DNA from: Persicaria tinctoria
Taxonomy: Eukaryota; Streptophyta; Magnoliopsida; Caryophyllales; Polygonaceae
Reading direction: 5' to 3'
Length of the DNA stretch: 64,000 nt
Assembly: GCA_037127255.1 (NCBI GenBank)
Contig: JBANSL010000004.1
Coordinates: 14,887,967 to 14,951,966 of the forward strand
The position numbers were made by a program, and so were the translations under genes. Below, in pieces: positions 33,321 to 43,163 of this stretch. Within the stretch, counting starts at the first letter, position 1; every line of letters starts with the position of its first letter. The notes beneath the pieces were generated by a model that was not told where the DNA came from, did no database searches, and saw only the letters and a list, made by a program, of their open reading frames with translations.

Positions 33321-34570
33321 ATGTGCCGTTCTGGTCAACCACCTGAGTTTGACGGCTTAGACGAACCAGAGCGCCTTCTACACATCAGAGTTCAACTACA
33401 AAGAGAAATGGCAACCGCTGAAACACAGGAGCAGCTGATTGCAAGGCTTACAAGGGAATTGGCCGCTAAAAATGTTGATATCGCCACTTAGAAAGCAGCA
33501 AGGGAACAAGCGGAGGCTGAGCTTGCCCAATACCGGAACCACGACAGAGGATTATATGCACCCAACTCTCGTCGTGCCTGAATCAGCGATTCTTATCCCG
33601 GAAAACTCTTTTGAAATTTGCACTCAATTCCTTATAGAGCTTAAAAATAATGCCTTTTTTGGTAGATTTAATGAGTGTCATCTTGAACATATTACAAAAT
33701 TTTCTGACATGTGTCATACTCTTGCTGAAGGTACAACTTTGGAATATGTCAAGATGAAGGCTTTTCGTTGGTCTCTCGCTGGACCTGCACTGAAGTGGCT
33801 TGAAGGGCTGAAACCAAGGTCCCTCACAACATGGGCCCAAGTAGAGCAAGAGTTTCTGAACAAATTCTTCCCTCCTGCAAAGACAGCACTCCTCCGCCAG
33901 AAAATCACCGCTTTCAAACAAAATCCTAGGGAACCGCTGGCAAAGGCATGAGAACGCTACAAGGAACTGCTACGATCTTGCCCTACTCATGGACAGCCAC
34001 CCTACGTCATTCAGGAGATCTTCTTCAACTCTCTTGATCAAGTCACTAAGGACAGAATCAACCAGTATACTCGCTATGAGTATTTGACGATGCCACCAAT
34101 TGACGCATGGGGCGTGCTCGACAAGCTCACTAACTACGACAACAAGTATGGGTCTACTGCAAACTATGAAGAGAACCCATATGCCAGGCCAGCACCATCT
34201 ATGCCACTCTATGAGCCAGCAAACGAGATTGACCCAAATGTCAGGGAGCAGTTCTACAGAGACCAGAATCACAAGCTCCTTAAACAAGTCAAATACTTAT
34301 CTGTCAACCAGCCTTGCATAGAATGCGGATCACAGCGGCACACCACTACTAAGTGCCCACACAGAGCAAGTCAAGCTGGGAGAACACCACGAAGAGGTAG
34401 CTTATGTAGGGGGTCCCAATCGTTACATGGGGGACCAAAGGTTTCATCAACCACAATGGAACCAAGATGCCCCTAGGAACCCCCCGCCCTACAGAGCTCC
34501 AGGACATCCGGAAAGAGAACAGAAAAGGGATGATATACAAATAGTCTTGGAGGAAATACGGAGGAAACAC
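33321..34570 (+). pseudogene. Athila-like gag of C2 (broken)
   Basis: From ATG at 33321 (MCRSGQPPEF) a helical N-terminus runs to a stop near 33489. The capsid part lies in another frame (33560-33951): FGRFNECHLEHITKFSDMC, FRWSLAGPALKWLEGLKP, TTWAQVEQEFLNKFFPPAKT. It stops at a TGA (33949) where relatives have a Trp codon. After this come LLRSCPTHGQPPYVI and the zinc knuckle CIECGSQRHTTTKC (34315-34356). A shift near 34380 precedes the last part (VGGPNRYMGDQRF). Gag forms the particle and packages RNA. The multiple breaks indicate a dead copy. Confidence 0.85.
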
Positions 34571-34609
34571 TCATAAACTAAGCAATCCTTCAACTTCGTC
34601 TACACTCAG

Positions 34610-35711
34610 ATGCAAGGTGTCAACTCTAGGCTTGGGGAAATTGATATATGGCGAAAATCAGTTGATACACAGATTGGTCAGCTAGCAGCAGGAATCCCCA
34701 GACAGTCAGGTGCGCTCCCTGGATCTTCAGAACCAAATCCTAAGGGAAAGATTGGACACATCGCTGATGTAAAACTCAGAAGCGGCCATCAACTGCAAGA
34801 GCCAGAAGTTGGAAAGCAGCAAAATGAAGGAGAGTAGCAAGTCGACTAGAGCTTGGTCGATCTCGAGGAGGGCCTGCTTGATCTCTCTCGAGGAGAAAAT
34901 ACATAAACCATCGTCTGCACTGCACATCAACTCGACATCACCCAATCTGGTCGAGATCGACAAAGGTGTACTCGACATAGAGGACGGTCAGCCCGAGATC
35001 GAGAGAACTGCAGCACCTCCGACGTCTGTTCTGGCTCCAAATCAGAAAAAGAAGCCGCCTTTCCCCACAAAATCTCCAAAGGACCCGGCAGAAAAGAAAT
35101 TTCAGCGCTTCATCAAGATGCTTCAGAAACTCAATGTCACTATCCCCTTCACATAAGCTCTCAATGAAATGCCATCCTATGTCAAGTTCCTGAAGGAGAT
35201 TCTGAGCAAAAAGCGATCAATGGCTGAGATTACAAAGGAGTGCAGCCATTTGGACATATTGGAGAAGAGGCCAGATCCAGGTAAGTTTGCTATATCCATT
35301 GGATTTGGTCCATATAAAATTAATGCCTTATGTGATCTTGGAGCTAGTGTGAGCATAATGCCTTTAACAATTTGGTCCAAGATTAAGATAGGTGCCCTAG
35401 AGCCTGTGGATGCTAGACTTTACATGGCCAACTACACAGTGGTCATTCCAACAGGCATGGTGAACAATGTGCCAGTACAAGTAGGTAAATTCTTTGTCCC
35501 TGCTGATTTCCTAGTTGTTGATATGCAAGAAGATCCTGCTTCTCCAATTATTCTAGGAAGACCCTTCTTGGCGACGGTAGATGCCAACATAAGCGTAAGG
35601 AAAGGAGTACTCACCTTCAACATCAGCGATGAGGTAATTGAGTATTCATTTAATAAAACTGAAAGGCATACAGGTCCAATGGAAGAGGTAAAATCTATCT
35701 CAGCTGGCTAA
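34610..35711 (+). pseudogene. Athila-like protease region of C2
   Basis: The first piece (34610-34837) has TQIGQLAAGIPRQSG and a LRSG motif, the Athila gag-protease linker, then a TCGA-rich insert (34838-35000). The protease proper (35169-35711) opens MPSYVKFLKEILSKKRS and has the active-site region ALCDLGASVSIMP (about 35326-35364). FFVPADFLVVDM and IILGRPFLATVDANI follow. DLGA is the usual Athila form of the aspartic protease site, and the domain itself is uninterrupted. A TAA at 35154 separates it from the linker. Its normal role is cleavage of the polyprotein. Confidence 0.88.
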
Positions 35712-35879
35712 ATCACCTACGGGGAACCCAAGGTAAGAAATATGACCCCTAAGGAGCTGGAAAAGAGGGAGATGGAGGCCCAGGTGGAGGAGATCATGGC
35801 AATCTAAAAGGAGGACACAGAGAATCCAATAGACACAAACCAAGGTACGTCGTTATGGACTAACTAATTTTCGGATACC
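35712..35879 (+). other. Post-protease linker of C2, not open
   Basis: Stops at 35709, 35805 and 35865 break this short link (PKELEKREMEAQVEEIMAI). The same linker occurs twice in the right-end mosaic (62221-62340 and 63540-63660), where the second half is open. Confidence 0.6.
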
Positions 35880-36569
35880 TTGACAAAAACCAAGTATGGG
35901 GTCAAGATCGACCAAGACTCCTCGACATCGAAGACCCTAGTCGATCTCGACCAAAACCAGAAGCCCCCACCAGCACCAGCATCGTCGAGCAGCAACACTG
36001 AAGCGCTAGGCTCCTCGATCTCGAGTAGGGTACTCGGGATCGACCACCCCTCTGCTGCCTCGACTTCGCCTTCCTCGACGCTGACTCCACCAGACAGCAA
36101 AGACTACCCGAGATCGACCAAGCTTGTCGATGTCGACCACCACCTTGCTGGCCCAGCTCCTGCATCCTCGAGCAGCTCACCACCAGAAGCTGAAACCTCA
36201 TCGAGATCGAGTACCCCTACTCGAGATCGACCAAACACTGTGGTCCCCGATTCCGTCTCTGCGAAGGTAAGCCAAGGTATGGATATTTCTTCCCCTATTT
36301 CCATTAAAGATCTATCTATACATGGGAGAGGTTTGCCTTGGTATGTACGCTTATGTAGGATATCCAATGATGAGCCTAAGGAGTATGAAGTTGGAGACAA
36401 GCTCTATGTATCTAAATCAAAAGATCATTGGTTCCCTAACAAATTCAACAAGAAGAGGATGGGACCTTTTGTGGTGAACAAGATCCACTCTGGAGGATTA
36501 CAGCTGATGGACAAGAATGGAGTCTTATTTGAGGCCCAAGCTACATGGGCCCTGCAAATGCCACCTTGA
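35880..36569 (+). CDS. C2 ORF: TCGA-encoded linker joined to an integrase-C-terminus-like domain
   Basis: 229 codons, intact. Residues 1-130 are Ser/Pro/Asp-rich (VDLDQNQKPPPAPASSSS and VDVDHH) and are encoded by repeated TCGANNTCGA-type DNA with decamers about 19-20 bp apart (35902, 35922, 35941). Residues 160-229 resemble the C-terminal part of gypsy integrases: EYEVGDKLYVSKSKDHW, then FNKKRMGPFVVNKIHSGGL. In place of RT, RNase H and the integrase core there is only this linker. It may be a deletion product or a retained small protein. The fact that it stayed open while gag decayed is noteworthy. Confidence 0.6.
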   Translation: MTKTKYGVKIDQDSSTSKTLVDLDQNQKPPPAPASSSSNTEALGSSISSRVLGIDHPSAASTSPSSTLTPPDSKDYPRSTKLVDVDHHLAGPAPASSSSSPPEAETSSRSSTPTRDRPNTVVPDSVSAKVSQGMDISSPISIKDLSIHGRGLPWYVRLCRISNDEPKEYEVGDKLYVSKSKDHWFPNKFNKKRMGPFVVNKIHSGGLQLMDKNGVLFEAQATWALQMPP

Positions 36570-38043
36570 GTTAAATGGAAAGTCGGCCTAGCGACTATAA
36601 AATCTAGAGTTTGTACATAGACATTTATTTTTGGACATTGTTTTCTTTGTTTTTGGTTTTGAACACTTTTATTTTTTCTATTATGGGTATATGTCTTCTG
36701 CACTTTTCAGGTCCATGGATAGAAGCAAGCTATATTCAGACTCGGCCCAGGCATTTTCACTCGATATTTTTGAAGCCCCGCACACCTATCTAGTGAGTTT
36801 CTTTCTTTAACCTTGTTTTTATACAGTGAGGACACTGTAATATTTAAGTATGGGGTGGGGGAAGGGCTTACTTTATGCATATTTTCCATATTTGACATTA
36901 TGTGTGCATATTTTGAATTTATTTCTTTGAAATGCTTATACATGGCTATTTTGGAATTCTTTATTAATTTATGTGCTTATATGCATGATTTCCAAAATTT
37001 AGAAAAAATAACCCCCATTGAATTTTTTGATAAATGTCATGGAAGTTTAATATTGAACTCGACGATGCAAAATTGGATTCATTAGAGATATAGCATGAAA
37101 TTGCCTAGTAAAGGGAAGTCACAATGAAGTGCAATATTTTCTTGAAAACCATGAAAGGAGGTAAAATTTGAAGTTCCTTTTGACATGTTGCATGATAAAA
37201 GGATGGAGGACTTTATATTTCTATATAATGCTCACATCATTATAATCCTAGCCTTACCTATGCTTATGCAGCACAAAAGCCATAATATGCCTTATTTCAA
37301 ATATTGCTCCACATGATCTTAATATTTTCCATTCTTTACCTTATATCCGGGGATTATGTTGAGAATGATGTTACATTATGGAGATGTTATATGGTTGATG
37401 TGTTATATATCATTATTGGAGTTTGGTAGGAAATTGTTTCGAAAATATGGAAAATTTAATGAGTGAAAGAAAATCCAATCACCTCAGGAGATAAAGGTAG
37501 ATTGACCCTGCTCGCTGAGATAATAGTTTGTCGAGATGGGACACATGATGAGGAGTCCAAAGCACTAAGTATCCGGGGCCATTCATGACACCCATGTTTG
37601 CGACTCGCGAGAAGGCAGTGCTGAGGTTAGAGAGGTAAAAGCATTATTATTGATAAAAGCATTATGAAAGGTGATGAATCTTATGGAGAAAGAATGTGGT
37701 ATGAAATTCATTTTTGAAATACTCCATTTCCCCGGATCATTAGCACCACATTGCCAAAAATTGTCCACCTTTTAGCCTTTTACCAATCTACTCCTTATTT
37801 GAGCTTAAATTAAAGTCCTCTTGATTATTAATTCTTTGTTACTAATGAATGTTTTTGCATAACCCTCCTTTTGTGAGTAGATGTTGCTTTTATATTTGCA
37901 CATGCATGGATCTGTAACACTAGTACCTTTACGAGGATGGTAATTGATTGCAGGGTTATATGAGAATGAATCTAAGATGTTGAGAGTTTTGATTTCTTCC
38001 CCTGAATGACAAATAAAAGTATTGCTTGAGGACAAGCAAGCTT
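36570..38043. other. Conserved 3' noncoding region of C2
   Basis: Matches the C1 and D regions in order and content, including GTCGGCCTAG, TATGGGGTGGGGGAAGGG (36849), ATCCGGGGCCATTCATGACA and the CTCGCGAGAAGGCAGTGC block. No ORF of note. Confidence 0.72.
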
Positions 38044-38331
38044 AAGTATGGGGTGTTTGTTGTGAGCTGAATCTGCCATGTTTTACGGTAACTTTCATAT
38101 CGATTTCTGTATACATTTCATGCATTTGGGCTAAGATAGTACATAATCTATGTAGTTTATGTTTATTTGCCAAATTATAGAATCTACACCAGTTTCTGTT
38201 TAATTTTGCAGAATTCGAGGCAAATTACAGCAGTTCTAAAGAAGGTCGGAAAGGCTCGGAAATCAACTACAGAAGTCCAAAGGTCAAGATGCAGCGGAAC
38301 CAGTCAAATCAAGCTTGGAGCCCGAGTTTAC

Positions 38332-38803
38332 TCGATCTAGAGTAAAGTCTACTCGACCTCGACGACGGTGTCCGAGCACAGGCCTTGTCGACCAAGAGCA
38401 GTGTCGAGAGCTGGATCAACCCGACTCCGGAGACCCCACTCGATCTCGAGTACTACTTGTCGAGATCGACCACGCCTAGACACCATGTCCAGAGTCGAAA
38501 AGTTGAGACAAGTCGAGAAGCCGAAGACGAAGAGGCCGAGCCAACTCTACTCTATCTCGAGTACAGCTAGTCGAGATCGAGGACCACCAGCGCCCAGTCT
38601 GAAGCCATGCCGAGGAGGAGTCCTCGACATCACTAGCGAGCCATCCTCGGCCACACCCAACTCGATCTCGAGTTATCCTTGTCGAGATCGAGGAGGCAAG
38701 GAGCACCAGTCCGAGCCTTGTCGAGCAGAGCTACCCGACCAAGCCAGCCAGCCCAAGTCGACGCCAGTCCTACTCGAGATCGACTAGCCCTAGTCGAGAT
38801 CGA
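38332..38803. promoter_or_regulatory. Five TCGANNTCGA pairs in U3 of C2
   Basis: Pairs start at 38332/38353, 38440/38460, 38551/38571, 38662/38682 and 38774/38794. Spacing within pairs is 20-21 bp. Units are 108-112 bp apart. In most pairs the first site is TCGATCTCGA and the second TCGAGATCGA, so each pair is an inverted repeat. The DNA between sites varies far more than the sites. Confidence 0.65.
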
Positions 38804-39077
38804 CGAGCGCCGTGTCCAAAGCCGCGTAACGCGGTTTTGCTGTCCTACACGGTTTGGGAATCCTTGGAGCCAAAGGAATCCGAGATATCCGAGATTCATC
38901 AAGTTCTATCCTTGGAAGAGAAGATCTATCAATAAGAAGACATCTTACCTATTTTAGATTTATCTTTTCCTTTTAGATTTAATTCCTAAATTGCTTTTAT
39001 TTATCTTTTAAAGTTTTAGATATAATTTTAGATATAGATAGATATATTCTATCATTGATTAACAAGGAATAGAAGGC

Positions 39078-39084
39078 TATAAAT
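39078..39084 (+). promoter_or_regulatory. TATA box of the C2 3' LTR
   Basis: TATAAAT in GAAGGCTATAAATAAAGCC, conserved with the other LTRs. Confidence 0.72.
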
Positions 39085-39715
39085 AAAGCCTTAGGGGCTA
39101 GTTTTTCATTCATTCAATTCCAGACATAATTCCATTCAAGTAAGTAGGAGTAGAGAGAGGAAGTTTGTGGCGAGCAAGGTGGAAAGGCGAAAGCGGATTT
39201 GTCTTGTTGGTTGTAAGCTTTCTTTATTTAATTCAATGCAAGTTAGTTTCTTCTGTTATTTAATGTCTTTCTTGATGATGATGAGCGAGTAGTCCACCCA
39301 CTTCTGGGGCTGGGGTGAGCCCGACGGTGGCCATGTGAGGTGATGCGGTAAAGGTCAGATCTTTTTATGCAATTCGTCTTCTATCCCTATGAGCATGATT
39401 CTTTTGCGAGAGTTGAAGGCGATCCTTGTTTGTATTATTGAAGCGAAAGTTATCTTAATGCAACTTGGATTAATTATGTGAAAAGGGTTAGTAACAATTA
39501 GGGTTTATGCGAAAGCCTCTATATGCCTATTTGTTAGTAACGAAAGTTATTTTGATGGAAAGCATGATCTTTTATGCCTTTATGTATTACTTTGCATGGT
39601 TATCGTTGTGGCATTGATACCCTGACTTTGGAAGTTCTTTCATTAATTGATTTATTTATGTCTAAATTCTGAATTCTGTGTTGGAATTTGCAATTTACAA
39701 CTTTCTGAGTTTCTG

Positions 39716-39968
39716 TCGATCTAGAGGAGAAGCTTGTCGAGATCGAGTACAACCTTAGTCGATCTCGAGTAGGGTCTTGTCTGTATCGAGTTGAGTTTCT
39801 GTTTCTGTTTTCGATTATGCAATTTCTGTTTCTGCTACTTCTTGTCGATCTCGAGTTAGGTGTTGTCGAGATCGAGTTGCCCTTGATGGGTTTGCTGTCT
39901 GCTGTGATTTCTGAGTTTCTGTTGTCCAGTTCTGTTGTCGATCTCGAGTTACTACTGGTCGAGATCGA
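39716..39968. promoter_or_regulatory. TCGANNTCGA pairs in U5 of C2
   Basis: Sites start at 39716, 39737, 39759, 39845/39866 and 39938/39959, with 21-22 bp spacing and alternating TC and GA centres. This is downstream of the promoter, in sequence otherwise unrelated to the U3 units. Confidence 0.6.
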
Positions 39969-40197
39969 GTTAGCTTCTGTCTTTGCTTTGTTCTTTGCTT
40001 TCATTTGTTATTTCTGTCTTTCTTTCTTTGTTCCTTTATTTCTGTCTTCTGTTTGCTTTTCTGTAAGATTTACAGCTGCCTAGGATCCGCTGACACGCTT
40101 CCTCCTGGATTCGATCCTGACTTTCTCTTACTGCATTGGAGGAGTCTTGTAATTATTTGCTGGGGCACAAATATGGTTTGAGTTATTTCATTATATT

Positions 40198-40258
40198 TCA
40201 TACTCGATTTCCTCCTCACAACATATATATATATATGTTGTGAGGAGGAAATCGAGTA

Positions 40259-40261
<3 letters not shown>
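40198..40261. repeat. Perfect 64-bp palindrome at the C2 LTR end
   Basis: The LTR end (CATACTCGATTTCCTCCTCA then CAACA, 40199-40223) is followed by 12 bases of alternating TA and then its exact reverse complement (40236-40260). The spacer is itself self-complementary, so the whole is one uninterrupted inverted repeat. It would extrude as a cruciform or hairpin. Confidence 0.93.

Positions 40262-40342
<81 letters not shown>
40261..40342. repeat. (AT)n microsatellite
   Basis: About 80 bp of uninterrupted AT dinucleotides, ending in ATGTATGTATG. It joins the palindrome and, with the TATATAT at 31751-31757, marks the AT-repeat target of C2. Confidence 0.95.
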
Positions 40343-40353
<11 letters not shown>

Positions 40354-41028
40354 AGTTTCCGTTTTGTTTTTCAATTTTTGTTTAGTTTAGAGCAATTTAA
40401 ACCCCTGATGAAAAGCACTAGTAAATCCAGTTATCTATTTGATGTGATTTTTTATGTGCGTTGATATATGTTGGGTTGATGAGGGTAAGGAGAATAAAAT
40501 TCACTTACACCGCTCGGGGATGATAAAATTCACTCGAGTGAAAAGAATCATCAATAAACCAATATTCGAGGAGAATAAAATTCACTCAACACTATAAGAA
40601 TTGAGAAAAAAATACGGTTAGTAACCGATCTTGTTTGTGGAGAATAAAATTCACGCAAGGAGGAAGAAAAAGTGTTTAGAGAAACAAAGAAATAAAGAAA
40701 AAATAATGTGCTTTAATGAAACACCGAAATAGAAAAGGACTAGTAATCTATGGGTGTTGATGACGATTTTTAAGCGTGCTTCATGAATTTGATTGCTCAA
40801 TACATTCTGAATGCTAGCATCCCCTGAACCTAATCGGAGTTTAAAGAAATGAGTATTAAGGGTTTGGTGTGGGTCTCATAGTGTCATAATTATTTTGATC
40901 ATAACGTAATAAACACTCCCGTAGCCATGACACCTATACTGATGAGTGATCTTTCATAGAAATTTCTTTGAGTCTCTTGTCTTTCTTTTAGAGTCTGTCT
41001 TTGCTTTGTCTTTAGTTTGCTTGAGGAC
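40343..41028 (+). other. Internal 3' region of element A with a repeated motif
   Basis: No ORF of note. GGAGAATAAAATTCAC or close variants occur at 40489, 40518 (GGATGATAAAATTCAC), 40570 and 40639, at uneven spacing. The end TTTGCTTGAGGAC joins, across element D, to AAACAAAAGTCTAAGCATTG at 47310, just before the 3' LTR of A. Confidence 0.65.
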
Positions 41029-41392
41029 TGTTGTGAACCTAATTTGCCATGTTTTACACTTAATTTTATATCGATTTCTGCATGCATTTCATACATTTTT
41101 GTTAGAATAGTACAGAATCTGTGTAGTTTACACTTATTTGGAATATATGGAGGTCTACACAAGTTTTTGTTATATTTCGCAGAAATCGGACGCACTTTGG
41201 GCTAAGTATGGTGCAGCTGGAGAAAAAGCCATTTTTCACCATTCTTCATTCTGAATCAAGCTTTGATGTCTTCATGAGAGTTGTAGCCCTCGGAAAGAGC
41301 TTTCCAACGCATGGTCATATGCATCAATCCGACAAACGAGGACTCAGGAAAGTGCGTTTCAAGAACAGAGCAGAAAACTGAGAAAACTTTAC

Positions 41393-41843
41393 TCGAGATC
41401 GAGTACACTCTACTCGAGATCGGCCAAAAGTGCCTGGTCGAGGACGGAACTGATCGAGAAGCCGAAGACGAAGACAGACCGGGTTACACCCTACTCGAGA
41501 CCGAGTAGACCTACTCGAGATCGAGGAGCCCAGAAGCCGTGTCCGAGCATGTCGAGCAGAGTCACCCGAGAAGACCTAGTCGACAAGGCCAGTCTAGTCG
41601 AGATGGACAAGGGGTCCTCGATATCGACTAGACCCTTGAGCCAGAATCCGAGCCTGTCGAGCAGAGAAGCCCAGCCAGCCAAGTCGATGATCCACCCTAC
41701 TCGAGATCGAGGAGCTCTCCTCGAGATCGACGACGACCAGGATTCAAGTCCGAGTCTGTCGAGCACTAGCTAGCCGAGACGCCGAGCCACACCAGTCGAC
41801 TGACAATCCTACTCGAGATCGAGTAGACCTTTGTCGAGATCGA
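41393..41843. promoter_or_regulatory. Five TCGANNTCGA pairs in U3 of D (5' LTR)
   Basis: Pairs start at 41393/41414, 41495/41515, 41598/41618, 41701/41721 and 41813/41834. Spacing within pairs is 20-21 bp; units are 102-112 bp apart. Nearly all sites are TCGAGATCGA, with a few variants such as TCGAGACCGA and TCGATATCGA. Confidence 0.65.
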
Positions 41844-42103
41844 GGAGACTTCCAGAGACGCGTTACGCGGTTTGACGCAATTCTACTCGGTGTGGGATTA
41901 CTTGGGCTCGAAGTTTGCCGAATTCCATCCAATCTATCAAGATACATCATGGAAGGAGAAGATCTATCCACTTGAAGACAGTTTAGATATAATTCCCTAT
42001 TTAGATTTAATTCCTTTATTGTTTTTATTTATCATTAAGCTTTTAGATATAATTTTAGATATAGATAGAGATTTTTATCCTTGATTAGCAAGGATTAGAA
42101 GAC

Positions 42104-42110
42104 TATAAAT
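42104..42110 (+). promoter_or_regulatory. TATA box of the D 5' LTR
   Basis: TATAAAT in GAAGACTATAAATAAAGCCC. Confidence 0.75.
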
Positions 42111-42186
42111 AAAGCCCTAGGGGCTGATTTTCATTCATTCAAGCAAAGCCGTCTTAGGGCGCAAGGAGAGAGGAGAGAGGGAGGAG

Positions 42187-42190
<4 letters not shown>

Positions 42191-42237
<47 letters not shown>
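42191..42237. repeat. (AG)n microsatellite in the D 5' LTR
   Basis: About 47 bp of AG repeats downstream of the TATA box, so it would lie in the transcript leader. The 3' LTR copy (46511-46566) is longer. Confidence 0.95.
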
Positions 42238-42240
<3 letters not shown>

Positions 42241-42977
42241 GGAAGCGAGAGAGGAGAGAGAGGAGGAACGTTTGGAAGGTTTTGTAAGTTTTAGTTTATT
42301 TTATGTCAAAGTTAATTTCTTTCATCATGTTTGCTTTCTAATTTTTCTTCTTCTAGGGTTGGGGTGATCCCAACATAGATATGTTTGTTTGATTTATGAA
42401 TTCATGATTTTGTGTGTCTTTATTATCATCTACCTTTGTGCTTAATCCTTTGCGACAGTCGAGGACAATTCCTTATTTGCAATTATGAAGCGAAAGTGAA
42501 CTTATTATGATTTGGATAGTAATTAGGCTTTGCCTGCGAAAGTTAGTTGATCCTAATTAAGAAAAGGTAGTAACACTTAGGGTTTATGCGAAAGCCTCTA
42601 TATTCCTATTTGTTAATAACGAAAGTTATTTGATATAAAGCATGCATCTTTATGTGATTTATGATCTGCACATATGTTTATTGTTGTGGTGATTCCTAAC
42701 CTTGGAAGTTTGCATCTTTATTTATTTTATTTCATTATTTTTATCCTGCAAAGTTACCCGACACCGACCACCTCTTCTTCTATCATTCCCTCGACATCGA
42801 CCAACTCTTAGTCGACATCGACAACAACCTCCCCACCTTTTCCCGATATCCCTGAACTCCATAACACACTAAACCTAGAACCGCTGACTTCTCTCCTGAG
42901 GACGAACCTGACTCCCCTATACTATAGCGGGGGTCTTGACTACAAATTTATTTGGTCGAGAAACCCTCTCGTCAAAT

Positions 42978-42995
42978 TGGCGCCGTTGCCGGGGA
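42978..42995 (+). promoter_or_regulatory. Primer-binding site of D, tRNA-Asp
   Basis: TGGCGCCGTTGCCGGGGA, an exact complement of the 3' end of plant tRNA-Asp(GUC). Confidence 0.93.
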
Positions 42996-43163
42996 GATAT
43001 CAATCGCGCCTAGTTTAATTGTGTTTAAGGTTCAGAAAGGCCCATCCCTTTTTCTTACCCTTCACATACCCTACCACCACCTACCTCACCGGTACCAACT
43101 GGGTGCCAAGCTTTTACCACTAATTTGTGTTCTTGATTGTGATTTCAAAGCTTAGGTACAAAG

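Larger units (their letters stand above)
31758..40223 (+). mobile_element. Element C2: Athila-like LTR retrotransposon lacking RT and integrase core (8.47 kb)
   Basis: LTRs at 31758-33237 (with a 0.68 kb internal deletion) and 38058-40223. TATAT stands on both sides (31753-31757, 40224-40228); this is a valid 5-bp duplication, though in AT-repeat DNA. The tRNA-Asp-type primer site is at 33241. Internal coding is Athila-like gag and protease, then an ORF with a TCGA-rich linker and an integrase-C-terminus-like end. RT, RNase H and the integrase core are absent. Gag carries stops, so the element is non-autonomous and now defective. Confidence 0.9.
38058..40223 (+). repeat. 3' LTR of C2, full length (2166 bp)
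   Basis: It begins TGTTGTGAGCTGAATC and ends CTCCTCACAACA. U3 carries five TCGANNTCGA units and U5 at least three more pairs. TATA at 39078-39084. The last 26 bases form one arm of a perfect palindrome with the flanking DNA. Confidence 0.93.
41029..42974 (+). repeat. 5' LTR of D
   Basis: 1946 bp, starting TGTTGTGAACC and ending CTCTCGTCA. It lacks 26 bp present in the 3' LTR near 45493-45520. Holds five U3 decamer units, a TATA box and an AG microsatellite. Confidence 0.94.

Noticed and set aside
38368..38957. Arg/Ser-rich ORFs on both strands in the LTR U3 regions of C2 and D
   Set aside because: They are translations of the TCGANNTCGA arrays (SRSTRDR-type repeats) in several frames at once, which is expected from the near-palindromic DNA motif.
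40240..40464. ORF with a long Tyr-Ile repeat
   Set aside because: Translation of the (AT)n microsatellite and palindrome; no gene.
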